Of a DNA stretch of 64,000 nt, positions 42,881-51,257 are shown one piece after another. A program made the position numbers and the translations under genes. Below the pieces are notes generated by a model. It was given only the letters and a program-made list of their open reading frames with translations, did not search any database and was not told where the DNA came from. The DNA comes from Clostridiaceae bacterium. Its GTDB lineage: Bacteria; Bacillota; Clostridia; Lachnospirales; Lachnospiraceae. Each line of letters begins with the position of its first letter. Position 1 is the stretch's first letter. The stretch covers positions 49,317 through 113,316 of the forward strand of contig CABIYE010000006.1 in the NCBI GenBank assembly GCA_902362865.1, given 5' to 3'.

Positions 42881-44065
42881 TTATTTTTCTTTACACCATT
42901 GTTTATATTCGTCCGATCTTTGAACAAATCCGCTAAATTCCGGTACTGTAAAATCCAATTCTGAGTGCCTAACCGGGTATATAATACCCTTATTTATTAA
43001 CTGCGCTCTAGTTGGAGAAATAGTTTTTACTTTCTTTTTTAATTGCCCTGCTATATTTGAAATCGTACACGGCAGTTCATCGCATTTTACCATTGCGAAT
43101 ATAAATTTTTTATCTCCATCTGAACATCTCTCATATCTAACTTTAAAAAATCCAGTATCAAGAGTATTAAAGAACATTTCTATAATATTTTTGATGTCAT
43201 CAATCTCTATTATATTTTTATTAGTTTCTTTATACACGATTTGGCATAATTGTTGAATAAAAAATGGATAACCTTTTGTTATATTTATGATTTCAGTTAT
43301 TGCTTCATCTGTGTATGATATTCCAAATTTTTTTGCAGGTTCTTCAATAGCTTTTCGAGACTGTTCTCCTGTCAATGAACCAATTTCTTTATATAAGAAA
43401 AGTCTTTCTGAATATGATTTTTCATCTGATAACATTTTGTATATCTTAGGTAAACCAGCACCTATAATCATTACTGGATATCCTAATTGATTCGTGCGAT
43501 GTAATGCGGCAATCAAGGAACCTAATTCTGTTGCTTTCATATACTGGATTTCATCAATAAAAAAGCATATAGGTATCTCTGATTTATAAGCTGTTTCTCC
43601 AATTGTCGTGAACACTTCTGTTAAACTTTGTGTTAGATTCGTAGATTTATACAATTCCCTTTCTTGCAAAGATAGCGAAAAAGTATTATCATTTGGATCA
43701 AAAGACACTACTAAAGCTTTTATTGCATCTAATGGTTTCTGTATTAAATTCTTAAATTTTTCTTTTGCACTTACCTTTCTTAAAAAAGCTTGTGAACAAG
43801 TTGCAATTTGTGAAATGAAATCATTCCGTTCTTCTACTTCTATGTGTTTACAAAATATATCCTTATCCTCTGCTATCTTCTGTAATTTATTGATAAGAAC
43901 CGTTTTGCCTACGCCTCTTAATCCACTAAAAATAACAGATTGTGTTGGAACATTCATTGTTAGTGCAATGAACATTTGCTCAATATTATCTATATCCTCG
44001 TCACGGCCAGCAAGATATGTCGGCATTAATCCCGCTCCCGGTCGGTATGGATTCACTTTGAACAT
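42881..44065 (-). CDS. AT-rich AAA-type ATPase, probably horizontally acquired
   Basis: A 394-residue P-loop ATPase of the archaeal ATPase/STAND-like class. Walker A is GLRGVGKT (residues 48-55), Walker B FFIDEIQ (near residue 170), with an IIGAGLP sensor region. A C-terminal part (about 300-385) of winged-helix character includes TISNIAGQLKKKV. Target and function are unknown. The gene is strikingly AT-rich compared with its neighbours and lies alone beside tRNA-Leu, a common integration site, but no integrase or att repeat is visible. GGAGGTGG six bases before the ATG supports the start. It could be an orphan defence-type or plasmid-derived ATPase; this is inference. Confidence 0.78.
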   Translation of the reverse strand: MFKVNPYRPGAGLMPTYLAGRDEDIDNIEQMFIALTMNVPTQSVIFSGLRGVGKTVLINKLQKIAEDKDIFCKHIEVEERNDFISQIATCSQAFLRKVSAKEKFKNLIQKPLDAIKALVVSFDPNDNTFSLSLQERELYKSTNLTQSLTEVFTTIGETAYKSEIPICFFIDEIQYMKATELGSLIAALHRTNQLGYPVMIIGAGLPKIYKMLSDEKSYSERLFLYKEIGSLTGEQSRKAIEEPAKKFGISYTDEAITEIINITKGYPFFIQQLCQIVYKETNKNIIEIDDIKNIIEMFFNTLDTGFFKVRYERCSDGDKKFIFAMVKCDELPCTISNIAGQLKKKVKTISPTRAQLINKGIIYPVRHSELDFTVPEFSGFVQRSDEYKQWCKEK

Positions 44066-44160
44066 GTAATACCACCTCCAACTATATTATTGCATGAGCT
44101 TACGTTATTGTCAATCATTTTACGTTCATTTCCGTCAATTTTCGTTATAAAATCCACTAG
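44066..44160 (-). promoter_or_regulatory. Promoter region of the AAA ATPase with AACGWAA motifs
   Basis: On the minus strand a TTGACA near 44109-44114 is followed by AATAAT/TAATAT about 17-19 bases on. Three related motifs (AACGAAAA, AACGTAAAA, AACGTAAG) at roughly 10-25-base intervals lie over and upstream of it and may be a protein-binding array. Confidence 0.4.
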
Positions 44161-44174
44161 ACTTATATAGATTT

Positions 44175-44206
44175 AAAAAGGGGCTGCCTATTTCCCGACA
44201 GCGCCC
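44175..44206 (-). terminator. Terminator after the CotH-SLH gene
   Basis: GGGCGCTG (44199-44206) and CAGCCCC (44180-44186) form a stem on the minus strand, followed by TTTTT. Confidence 0.8.
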
Positions 44207-44233
44207 TCGTGAATCTAACAAAACATTTCTATT

Positions 44234-47200
44234 TTATTTTTCAAATTTTTCCATGAATCTCTGAATAATGATTGCGCACTCTGCACGGCTTGTGCTTCCC
44301 TGCGGATCCAGGCGGTAGGATCCATTGTCATTCTTCTTACCGGAGATAATCTCATTCTCAACCGCCCACTTCATGGCTTCTTCTGCAAATTCACTTACCG
44401 TACCGGCATCTGTAAATCTGCTGATTTCTGCAGTCTTTGACGTATCGTATCCCTTGTAATCGGCATAGCGGTACATCATAACTACCATCTGCTCACGGGT
44501 AATCGGATCGTTTGTTCCAAAATAACCGGAGTCTGTATAACCTGTAACAACCTTTGCCTCAGCCGCCCATAAAACTGCATCTGAATAAAATTGCTCATCC
44601 GGTACATCCGGGAATCTGTTCGTATACGTTACCTTCGGCGTTCCTTCAATTCTGTGAAGAATGGTTGCAAACTGCGCACGTACCAGCGTTGTGTATGGAT
44701 CGAAATGGGTGCCATCTATACCTGTCATAGTTCCTGCATAATAGTTGTAAGCCACTTCCTTGTAGAACCAATCGGTATCTGCAACATCTATGTAGGGCAG
44801 TTTTCCAACAGGCACAAGCGCTTCCATTGCCTCTGTCAGCTCCTTTGCCGCCCGATCCACATCTTCCTGCTTCGGCTCTTTTTCTTCATTCACAGATTTC
44901 GCATCTTGCAGAGCCTCCTGGAATACCTGCCAGGAAGCTTCTGTATAGTCAGATTCCTTCAGCTTCTCTGCTTCCTGAATCACTGCTTCCAGCTTCGTCT
45001 TGTCAACGGTAATAACCGGGTCATCCGGCGGTGTCACCGGCTTTTCTTTCAGCCCATTCTGTGCCTCTTCCAATGCAGTCTTTGCACTGTCTACCTCTTC
45101 CTGCGTTGCATCTTCTTTATCCATGATTACCTGCGCCTTATTTAAAGCCTCCTGGAATGCTTCCCAGGAATCAGCAGTATAATCATCCGCCTCTAATTTT
45201 GCGGTGTTTTCGATTGCCTGTTTCAACGCATCTTTCGTTACCAGCGGCACATCCGGCTTTTCTTTCAGCCCATTCTGCGCCTCTTCCAATGTAGTCTTTG
45301 CATTGTCCACCTCTTCCTGCGTTGCATCTTCTTTACCCAGGATTTCTTTTGCCTTATTCAAAGCCTCCTGGAATACTTCCCAAGAATCGGCAGTATAATC
45401 ATCCGCCTCTAATTTTGCGGTATTTTCGATTGCCTGTTTCAACGCATCCTTCGTTACCGGCGGCACATCCGGCTCTTTCTCTTCCACTGCCGCCGTCTCT
45501 GCGCTCACAATCGTTCCATCTTCCACAGAACTTCCAACCGCAACGCTGATCTTCTTTCCTGCATCACCGTCTGTCAGGACATAAGTTTCTTCTACAGCGC
45601 CCTCAATTGCATTTCCATCCGCGTACCACTGATAAGAAAGAGTACCCGTATTATTCGTATCCGTCACAACCGCCTTTAATTCTGAACCGACAACCGCATC
45701 TCCCTCGACGGAAACCTTTCCTGTCAGTTTTGTTACGGTTTCCGTAGTCTTCTGGAACATCTTATAGTTCGTCATAACACTGGAACCGCTGGTTAAGAAT
45801 TTCCCGGACGCATCCATCGCACGAATCTGAACCATATTATTGACATTCTCACCATTTCTGAATGCTGTATCATCCACCGCAAGAACTGCCTTTCCATTTG
45901 TAACATCCGCTTCTCCCGCACGGATACCATTCACATAGAAAGCAATTTTCTTAATATTATTATTGGTAACACTTGCTGTAATAGATGTCTCGCCTGATTC
46001 TAATGTCTGGATATCCGATACAGTAAGTGCATTGGACCCTTTGTAACGGCCCCAGGAACTCAGCAGATTCTCTACGGACGTAAACTGCTTATCCAGCCAT
46101 GCCACACGGTTTTCAATAAAATACTTCATCGTATTTATCGCATCGTCAAAGGTCTCGCCCTGTTTGTAAACTACCTGTCCATTCGTCACGCCATAACCGC
46201 TGTACCTGTTATAAGTAGAACTCCATTTTTCATCATTCGCCACAGACGCCGCACGATACTGCTCTGTAAGCTGGTCGATTCTTCCGCCGTCTTTTATCAT
46301 ATCCTCAATCACTGCACGGACACTGTCCCACTCTTCATAGGCAAGCATTGCAAAATACGGATCCGAGATCAGATAACGATTCCAATTCTGACGCTGATAA
46401 GCTTGTTCACAGAAGCTGTCCTGTGTCGTATGCCAGCCTTCCACTACCCATACCGCTGAATTACTGTACATATTGATATTGCCCCAGCACCAGTCAAAAT
46501 CCCAGACAGGCCCCATCTTCATCACGTCATCTAAATCCTTATACATCAGGGTACTGTTCTTCATCGCATCCCAGTTCATCGTATACTCTACCACAAACCA
46601 GTTCTGCAGCAGGGACTTTACATCGTACAGCTCACTGTAATGCACTTCTTCTCCGTCATACTCCGCATAGAAATCATCGTCGTGAAGCGCATTCTCAAAT
46701 GCCTGCAGATAAGTCTTCGCATAATCCATCATCGTTGTACTGGTCTTCGCATATTCCGGCGCCTCAAAGAACATCGGATATCCATAATCCGTATAGAATT
46801 TGGAGATGAACTTTGACTGTCCCAGGCGGAAATCCATGTCAAATACAAATCCTCCGGTAAATTCCGGAATCTCTTCTGTATAATAATCAGAAACCTTATA
46901 AGTCTTTCCTTTATATACCACATTTCCGGTATCAACCCAGCTCAAATCCAGCTCGCCTACCTGTTCTTCCAACGCAGACGTATCATTTTTTGAAAATCCT
47001 TCGGCATCCGCAATCGCCGCCGCAATATCTTCTCCCAGAGCACACCAGTCAAATACTTCGATTCTTCCTTCATCCACACGCTTATGCTCTGCGATCTGGT
47101 AGAATCCACGGTATTCGCCGTTCAGAATCAGCACGCACGGTTCTGCATCCAGATAGCACTCCATTCCGATATCCGCCGCGAACTGATACACCAGCTCATT

Positions 47201-49027
47201 TCTCATATTTGTATGGTCAATCACATTTGCCAAAAGAACCCAGTGCTTACTCTTGCCCATACCAAGGACATCCGTCTTTTTATCCAGCTTCAGTTTATAT
47301 GGCTTCTTCAGGCCATTCGCCGCCGCATAATCCCACGTGGAATTACCGCGCCCCTTAATCTCCGTCAGCCCATCATACAGAACCGAATCTTTCTGGAAAT
47401 TATCACTTCCCTGGATACGCATGTTCGCATCTTTGTAAGTATCCTTCACAATAACGTCCTGGTTATCCTCTGTGTCAATATAGATTACCGGAAGCTCGCT
47501 CATGTACGTGCTAACTTCCCATGACGCATCATAATTCGTGGCTGTTACGACAACCTTAATAAACTTCTCCAGATCATTCTCTGTTGGTGTATAAGTATTC
47601 CCTGTAACACCGCTTAACGTACTGCCGCCAACACTCCACCGATACGTACACTCCATATCTTCCGGCGCATTCTGCACGGAAACTGTCAATGCCGTTCCCG
47701 CCTTCGCATAATTCTGGTCAAATTCCGCCGTTATATTGGACACAACTGTTATGGTGTACTTCCTGGTCTTACCATCTTCTGTGGAAGCCGTCAGCACAAC
47801 CTTCACCGGCGACAACACACCTTTTACCTTCGCCGTCGTCCCCTCGACCGCAATAACATCCGGATTGCTGCTGGTCCAGGTGACTTTCACATCTCCCACG
47901 GAATCCGGAAGTGTAAAGTCCTTTGTAACACTGTTAGCATTCTCATTCTTTGCAAATTCCGGCGCAAGGGCAAGCAGACCAAGATAACCGGACGGTCCTT
48001 CGTTCTTACAGATCTGAAGAAGCGGATAACTGTCTGTGGATGCATACCACACTTCCGCGTCCAGATTCTCCGGAAGCACACCGGATTTCAGCTCATCTTC
48101 TGACACCTCAACCGTTCCGGAACCGGATGGCTCTCCGGTTGCAAACAGGAAATAAGAATTCTTCACACAGCTATTATCCGCACCATTTGCAAATGGAGCA
48201 ATCGCATACCCCAGCTCGCCTCTGAAACTGGTATAACCCACATTCACACATCCTGAAATTTCTTTACAATTGGATATAGACACCCGTCCGATAATACCGC
48301 CGGAGAATTCATTAGCAGTAGAACTTCCGGCAAGAATCTCCGCGCCATTGTAAATATTCTTCACAGTAATAAAGTTGTTGCCCATCGACGCGCTTGTACG
48401 GCATTCCCCAATCAGGCCTCCTGCGCCCACCGTATCACACTGGTTGGAACCATTTACCTTGATGCTTCCGTCAAGAACAGCAATATTCTCAATCGCAGCA
48501 TAACCGTTCACTTCCCCTGCAAGAGTTCCCGCCGCCGCCAGGCCGCCCGTAATGTCTACGGTAATGTCAACATTGGCAAATACAAGATTCTTCACAGACG
48601 CATAATCCGCCTCGCTTGCAGATGCAACAACACTAAATAACCCGATCTGCGCATAGTTGGTTTTGCCTGTAAAATCCTCTTTCACTTCCATCGTAAGATT
48701 GGAAATCAAATGCCCCTGTCCGTCAAATGTGCCGGAAAACACATTATCACCTGACACCGTTCCTTTCTCGCCCTCGATTCCTCCGATCGGAGTAAAGACA
48801 CTTCCCGCCATATCCAAGTCATTCTTCAGGACATAATCGCCCGATAATGGATATGCTGCATCCTTGCCAATCTTCTGTAACTCCTCCGGCGTACTGATCT
48901 CAATCGCATCAGCCGCCTCAACTTCCGAAGCTCCGCCTCCAAACATTGCCGGATTGATAAGCCCTGCCAACATTGCCGCACCACAAAGCAAGCTTATCAG
49001 ACGAAGCTTCCGTCTTTTTTTCTGCAT
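44234..49027 (-). CDS. CotH-kinase-domain surface protein with FIVAR repeats and SLH anchor
   Basis: A 1597-residue secreted protein. A signal peptide (residues about 5-35) is followed by a beta-helix-like region with GTFDGQGHLISNL, then Ig-like modules (TWTSSNPDVIAVEG; AGTALTVSVQNAP). The CotH kinase domain (about residues 520-900) has RGNSTWDY, GMGKSKHWVLLAN, QIAEHKRVD and WDFDWCWGN with conserved Asp. Such kinases phosphorylate spore-coat or other proteins in known cases. Three FIVAR-type helical repeats follow, two of them 216-base near-identical tandem units. Three SLH domains at the end (residues about 1410-1597) should bind the wall polymer. The start at 49027 has AGGAGG nine bases upstream; 49051 lies before it. 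Confidence 0.88.
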   Translation of the reverse strand: MQKKRRKLRLISLLCGAAMLAGLINPAMFGGGASEVEAADAIEISTPEELQKIGKDAAYPLSGDYVLKNDLDMAGSVFTPIGGIEGEKGTVSGDNVFSGTFDGQGHLISNLTMEVKEDFTGKTNYAQIGLFSVVASASEADYASVKNLVFANVDITVDITGGLAAAGTLAGEVNGYAAIENIAVLDGSIKVNGSNQCDTVGAGGLIGECRTSASMGNNFITVKNIYNGAEILAGSSTANEFSGGIIGRVSISNCKEISGCVNVGYTSFRGELGYAIAPFANGADNSCVKNSYFLFATGEPSGSGTVEVSEDELKSGVLPENLDAEVWYASTDSYPLLQICKNEGPSGYLGLLALAPEFAKNENANSVTKDFTLPDSVGDVKVTWTSSNPDVIAVEGTTAKVKGVLSPVKVVLTASTEDGKTRKYTITVVSNITAEFDQNYAKAGTALTVSVQNAPEDMECTYRWSVGGSTLSGVTGNTYTPTENDLEKFIKVVVTATNYDASWEVSTYMSELPVIYIDTEDNQDVIVKDTYKDANMRIQGSDNFQKDSVLYDGLTEIKGRGNSTWDYAAANGLKKPYKLKLDKKTDVLGMGKSKHWVLLANVIDHTNMRNELVYQFAADIGMECYLDAEPCVLILNGEYRGFYQIAEHKRVDEGRIEVFDWCALGEDIAAAIADAEGFSKNDTSALEEQVGELDLSWVDTGNVVYKGKTYKVSDYYTEEIPEFTGGFVFDMDFRLGQSKFISKFYTDYGYPMFFEAPEYAKTSTTMMDYAKTYLQAFENALHDDDFYAEYDGEEVHYSELYDVKSLLQNWFVVEYTMNWDAMKNSTLMYKDLDDVMKMGPVWDFDWCWGNINMYSNSAVWVVEGWHTTQDSFCEQAYQRQNWNRYLISDPYFAMLAYEEWDSVRAVIEDMIKDGGRIDQLTEQYRAASVANDEKWSSTYNRYSGYGVTNGQVVYKQGETFDDAINTMKYFIENRVAWLDKQFTSVENLLSSWGRYKGSNALTVSDIQTLESGETSITASVTNNNIKKIAFYVNGIRAGEADVTNGKAVLAVDDTAFRNGENVNNMVQIRAMDASGKFLTSGSSVMTNYKMFQKTTETVTKLTGKVSVEGDAVVGSELKAVVTDTNNTGTLSYQWYADGNAIEGAVEETYVLTDGDAGKKISVAVGSSVEDGTIVSAETAAVEEKEPDVPPVTKDALKQAIENTAKLEADDYTADSWEVFQEALNKAKEILGKEDATQEEVDNAKTTLEEAQNGLKEKPDVPLVTKDALKQAIENTAKLEADDYTADSWEAFQEALNKAQVIMDKEDATQEEVDSAKTALEEAQNGLKEKPVTPPDDPVITVDKTKLEAVIQEAEKLKESDYTEASWQVFQEALQDAKSVNEEKEPKQEDVDRAAKELTEAMEALVPVGKLPYIDVADTDWFYKEVAYNYYAGTMTGIDGTHFDPYTTLVRAQFATILHRIEGTPKVTYTNRFPDVPDEQFYSDAVLWAAEAKVVTGYTDSGYFGTNDPITREQMVVMMYRYADYKGYDTSKTAEISRFTDAGTVSEFAEEAMKWAVENEIISGKKNDNGSYRLDPQGSTSRAECAIIIQRFMEKFEK
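45037..45468. repeat. Two 216-base tandem repeats encoding FIVAR modules
   Basis: Units at 45037-45252 and 45253-45468 are near-identical at DNA level, each encoding 72 residues that begin VTKDALKQAIENTAKLEADD. The high identity suggests recent duplication and probable copy-number variation between strains. A third, diverged FIVAR unit follows. Confidence 0.85.
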
Positions 49028-49130
49028 TCTCATACGCCTCCTTTTTTTCATGAAATATAATTAAAAAGACCTATTTTAAACTTAACACTTTATTGCAAAA
49101 TGCACAAGTTTTCTTTTGCTTTTTTCATAA

Positions 49131-49161
49131 AAAAACGCCTGCCGGAGCTGACAGACGTTTC
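49131..49161 (-). terminator. Terminator after the PrdA-like gene
   Basis: On the minus strand AACGTCTGTC and GGCAGGCGTT pair with minor mismatches around AGCTCC, followed by seven T, about 30 bases after the stop at 49191. Confidence 0.8.
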
Positions 49162-49190
49162 ATGCTTTCTGATTTTCTTTTTTGGCTTCT

Positions 49191-49601
49191 TTAAACCGGA
49201 AGTTCAAGATAGATATCTTTACCTTCTTTGATGGAAATAACAACCTTTCCATGCGCAACTTTCATAGCCGCGCCTTCTACATTGACAGCCGGCGCTGCCG
49301 GAGCTTCTTCTTCCTCTGCAGGAGCTTCCGCTTCCTCTTCTTCTGACACTTCTTTGATTCCGTCCACATTATCTACGGTCAATGGACACAGAGAATCGCT
49401 GGTCTTCGTAAGCTTTGCCCCAAGCACCTGTTCAATCGTAAGGCATCCGTCCAGTGACAAAAGTCCTGAATCTACTAATTCATCAAAAATTGCCGGATCC
49501 TCCAGGTTTGCCGGTTCAATTGTAATTCCTGCTTCTGCTCTGCAGCATAATACTGCCGGGTCTTTCGCGTGTGCTTTTGCGGTTTCCGCTGTAATGGACA
49601 T
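49191..49601 (-). CDS. Stand-alone homologue of the D-proline reductase PrdA N-terminal domain
   Basis: A 136-residue cytoplasmic protein. Its first 80 residues (start SITAETAKAHAKDPAVLCCR, then NLEDPAIFDELVDSGLL and LGAKLTKTSDSL) closely resemble the N-terminus of PrdA, the proprotein subunit of selenoenzyme D-proline reductase, as I remember it. After an acidic Glu/Ala-rich linker (about residues 85-105) the last 20 residues, ending ISIKEGKDIYLELPV, match the next conserved PrdA strand. The protein ends there. PrdA normally continues for several hundred residues to the pyruvoyl-forming cysteine. A terminator follows within 30 bases, so no continuation is hidden downstream. It has its own promoter and an AGGAGG. 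Function unknown; it may bind PrdB or another partner. Confidence 0.7.
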   Translation of the reverse strand: MSITAETAKAHAKDPAVLCCRAEAGITIEPANLEDPAIFDELVDSGLLSLDGCLTIEQVLGAKLTKTSDSLCPLTVDNVDGIKEVSEEEEAEAPAEEEEAPAAPAVNVEGAAMKVAHGKVVISIKEGKDIYLELPV

Positions 49602-49640
49602 ACCAATTACCTCCTCTTACTGGTCATTTATCTATCTTTC

Positions 49641-49670
49641 AGTATAGCCATTTAAAAAAAGGAATTCCAA
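49641..49670 (-). promoter_or_regulatory. Promoter of the PrdA-like gene
   Basis: TTGGAA (49665-49670), 18 bases, TATACT (49641-49646) on the minus strand, in the short gap after the response regulator. Confidence 0.6.
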
Positions 49671-49688
49671 TTGATTTTCAGCATATAT

Positions 49689-51257
49689 TTATAGGTGTTT
49701 TCTATGCATTTTCTCCCGGTATCGAATCGGCGACATTCCGGTATGCTTTTTAAAGGCAAGAGAAAAGTAATTCGTGTCATTATACCCCACCATCACCGCA
49801 ATCTTACCGGCTTTCATCGTTGTTGTCTCCAGCAGATATTTGGATTTTTCAATTCTTTTCTTAATAATGTATTCACTGCAGCCTTCTTTCATTTCTCTTT
49901 TAAAAAGACTAGAAAAATAATTTGGCGATACATAGAATCGATCCGCCAGGTTAGCAACCGACAGATTCTCCTCAATATGCTCGTCAATATAGCGCCTTGC
50001 ATTTGCAATAATCTCATGCTGATTATTCTCTTCTTTGAAAATCAACTTACGGATAAATGTACCGGTTATCTCCAGCACTTCTTCCCGCCCCGCTCCGATC
50101 AGCGACTTCATAAATGCTTCCAGCCTGTTATCGGCCATCTCTCCCGTCTCCAACATATAGGAGAAGAATATGCCTGCTGCAAGCTCCACACACCACCGCT
50201 GTACCTGAAGCGCCGAAAGATTATAAGTCTGCACCGCCCTTTCAAATTTCTCATAAACATGCATGACCCGTTCGCCGTCTGCAATATCGGCAATCATCGC
50301 CTGCTTAAATTCCCTGTATATGTCCTGGATAATCTGTTCTCTGTCCTGCTCGGAAGAGCTTCTCACAATCTTGCGAAATCCTTTTCTCTCCTGCTCCATC
50401 AGGCGCAGCGCATCATTGTAGGATACATACAGACTATCCAGACCTTGCACCTGGCTTCCCACCACAGCGCGAGGCTTGATATCACACTCTGTTTTCAATA
50501 TTTCAGTAAGTTCTTCGACTTTCTCCGCTACATTTTTCCCCGTGTCGGAAACGAAAAATATAAGAACAATCTTGCCGTCGTCGTCAAAAAATGTAATTCC
50601 TGCCCTTCTGGCGTCTATCATATCCATACAGATACTTTTGACTGTCAGTTTATGAAAATCCTGTTCCGAATCTTTACCCACGTATACTTCCGGAATCAGA
50701 ATCACAACCTCCGCTGCGCGTTCTCTTTCATTTACCAATTCCTCAGGGTAACTTTTCGCACTGTCAGCAGTAATCCTCTGGTGAACCAGATCCCTCATAA
50801 ACTGCTCCATCTCCATCTGCTTTCTGGTTCCTTCTGTCCGCAGTTTCCTGCGGTTCATCTCCTGCTGCATCCGAATTGCTTTCAGCGCTTCCACCTGTTC
50901 AGACACACTTTTCTTTAACTCTTCCTCATCAATCGGTTTCAGAAGAAAATTCTGCACCCGCAGTCGCAGGCATTGCCGGGCATAATCAAAACGGTCATAT
51001 CCGGTAAGAACAAGAATCCGCATTTCTTTATCTTTTTTCTCATTTCTGATCCGGTCAATCAGATCCAGCCCGGTCATCTCCGTCATACTGATATCGGTAA
51101 GCATAATCTGCGGATGCTCTTTCTCAATCACTTCCAGCGCTTCCCTCGCCGAAGCCGCAGTAAAAACTTCATCAATCCCGACTTCTTTCCAGTCAATTCC
51201 ATTTTTGATTCCCATCCGAATCATTTTCTCGTCGTCGACCACCAACAGCTTATACAT
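49689..51257 (-). CDS. YesN-type response regulator with AraC DNA-binding domain
   Basis: A 522-residue two-component regulator. An N-terminal receiver domain (residues 1-120) has acidic VVDDEKMIR, the phospho-accepting Asp in MLTDISMTEMTG, and the Lys in FLLKPIDEEEL. A long central region of unknown fold follows. The C-terminal double HTH of AraC type (about 420-520) contains LADRFYVSPNYFSSLFKREMK and the final GYNDTNYFSLAFKKHTGMSP. It starts one base after the kinase stop. In related loci YesN activates adjacent glycan-utilisation genes. Confidence 0.93.
   Translation of the reverse strand: MYKLLVVDDEKMIRMGIKNGIDWKEVGIDEVFTAASAREALEVIEKEHPQIMLTDISMTEMTGLDLIDRIRNEKKDKEMRILVLTGYDRFDYARQCLRLRVQNFLLKPIDEEELKKSVSEQVEALKAIRMQQEMNRRKLRTEGTRKQMEMEQFMRDLVHQRITADSAKSYPEELVNERERAAEVVILIPEVYVGKDSEQDFHKLTVKSICMDMIDARRAGITFFDDDGKIVLIFFVSDTGKNVAEKVEELTEILKTECDIKPRAVVGSQVQGLDSLYVSYNDALRLMEQERKGFRKIVRSSSEQDREQIIQDIYREFKQAMIADIADGERVMHVYEKFERAVQTYNLSALQVQRWCVELAAGIFFSYMLETGEMADNRLEAFMKSLIGAGREEVLEITGTFIRKLIFKEENNQHEIIANARRYIDEHIEENLSVANLADRFYVSPNYFSSLFKREMKEGCSEYIIKKRIEKSKYLLETTTMKAGKIAVMVGYNDTNYFSLAFKKHTGMSPIRYREKMHRKHL

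Noticed and set aside
42695..44230. Prophage or integrative element next to tRNA-Leu
   Set aside because: No integrase, excisionase or duplicated tRNA 3' end was seen; only one foreign-looking gene remains, so it is reported just as an acquired gene.
49100..49191. Frameshifted continuation of PrdA after the short PrdA-like gene
   Set aside because: Only about 30 bases separate the stop from a strong terminator, then the CotH promoter region begins; no PrdA-like residues appear in any frame.
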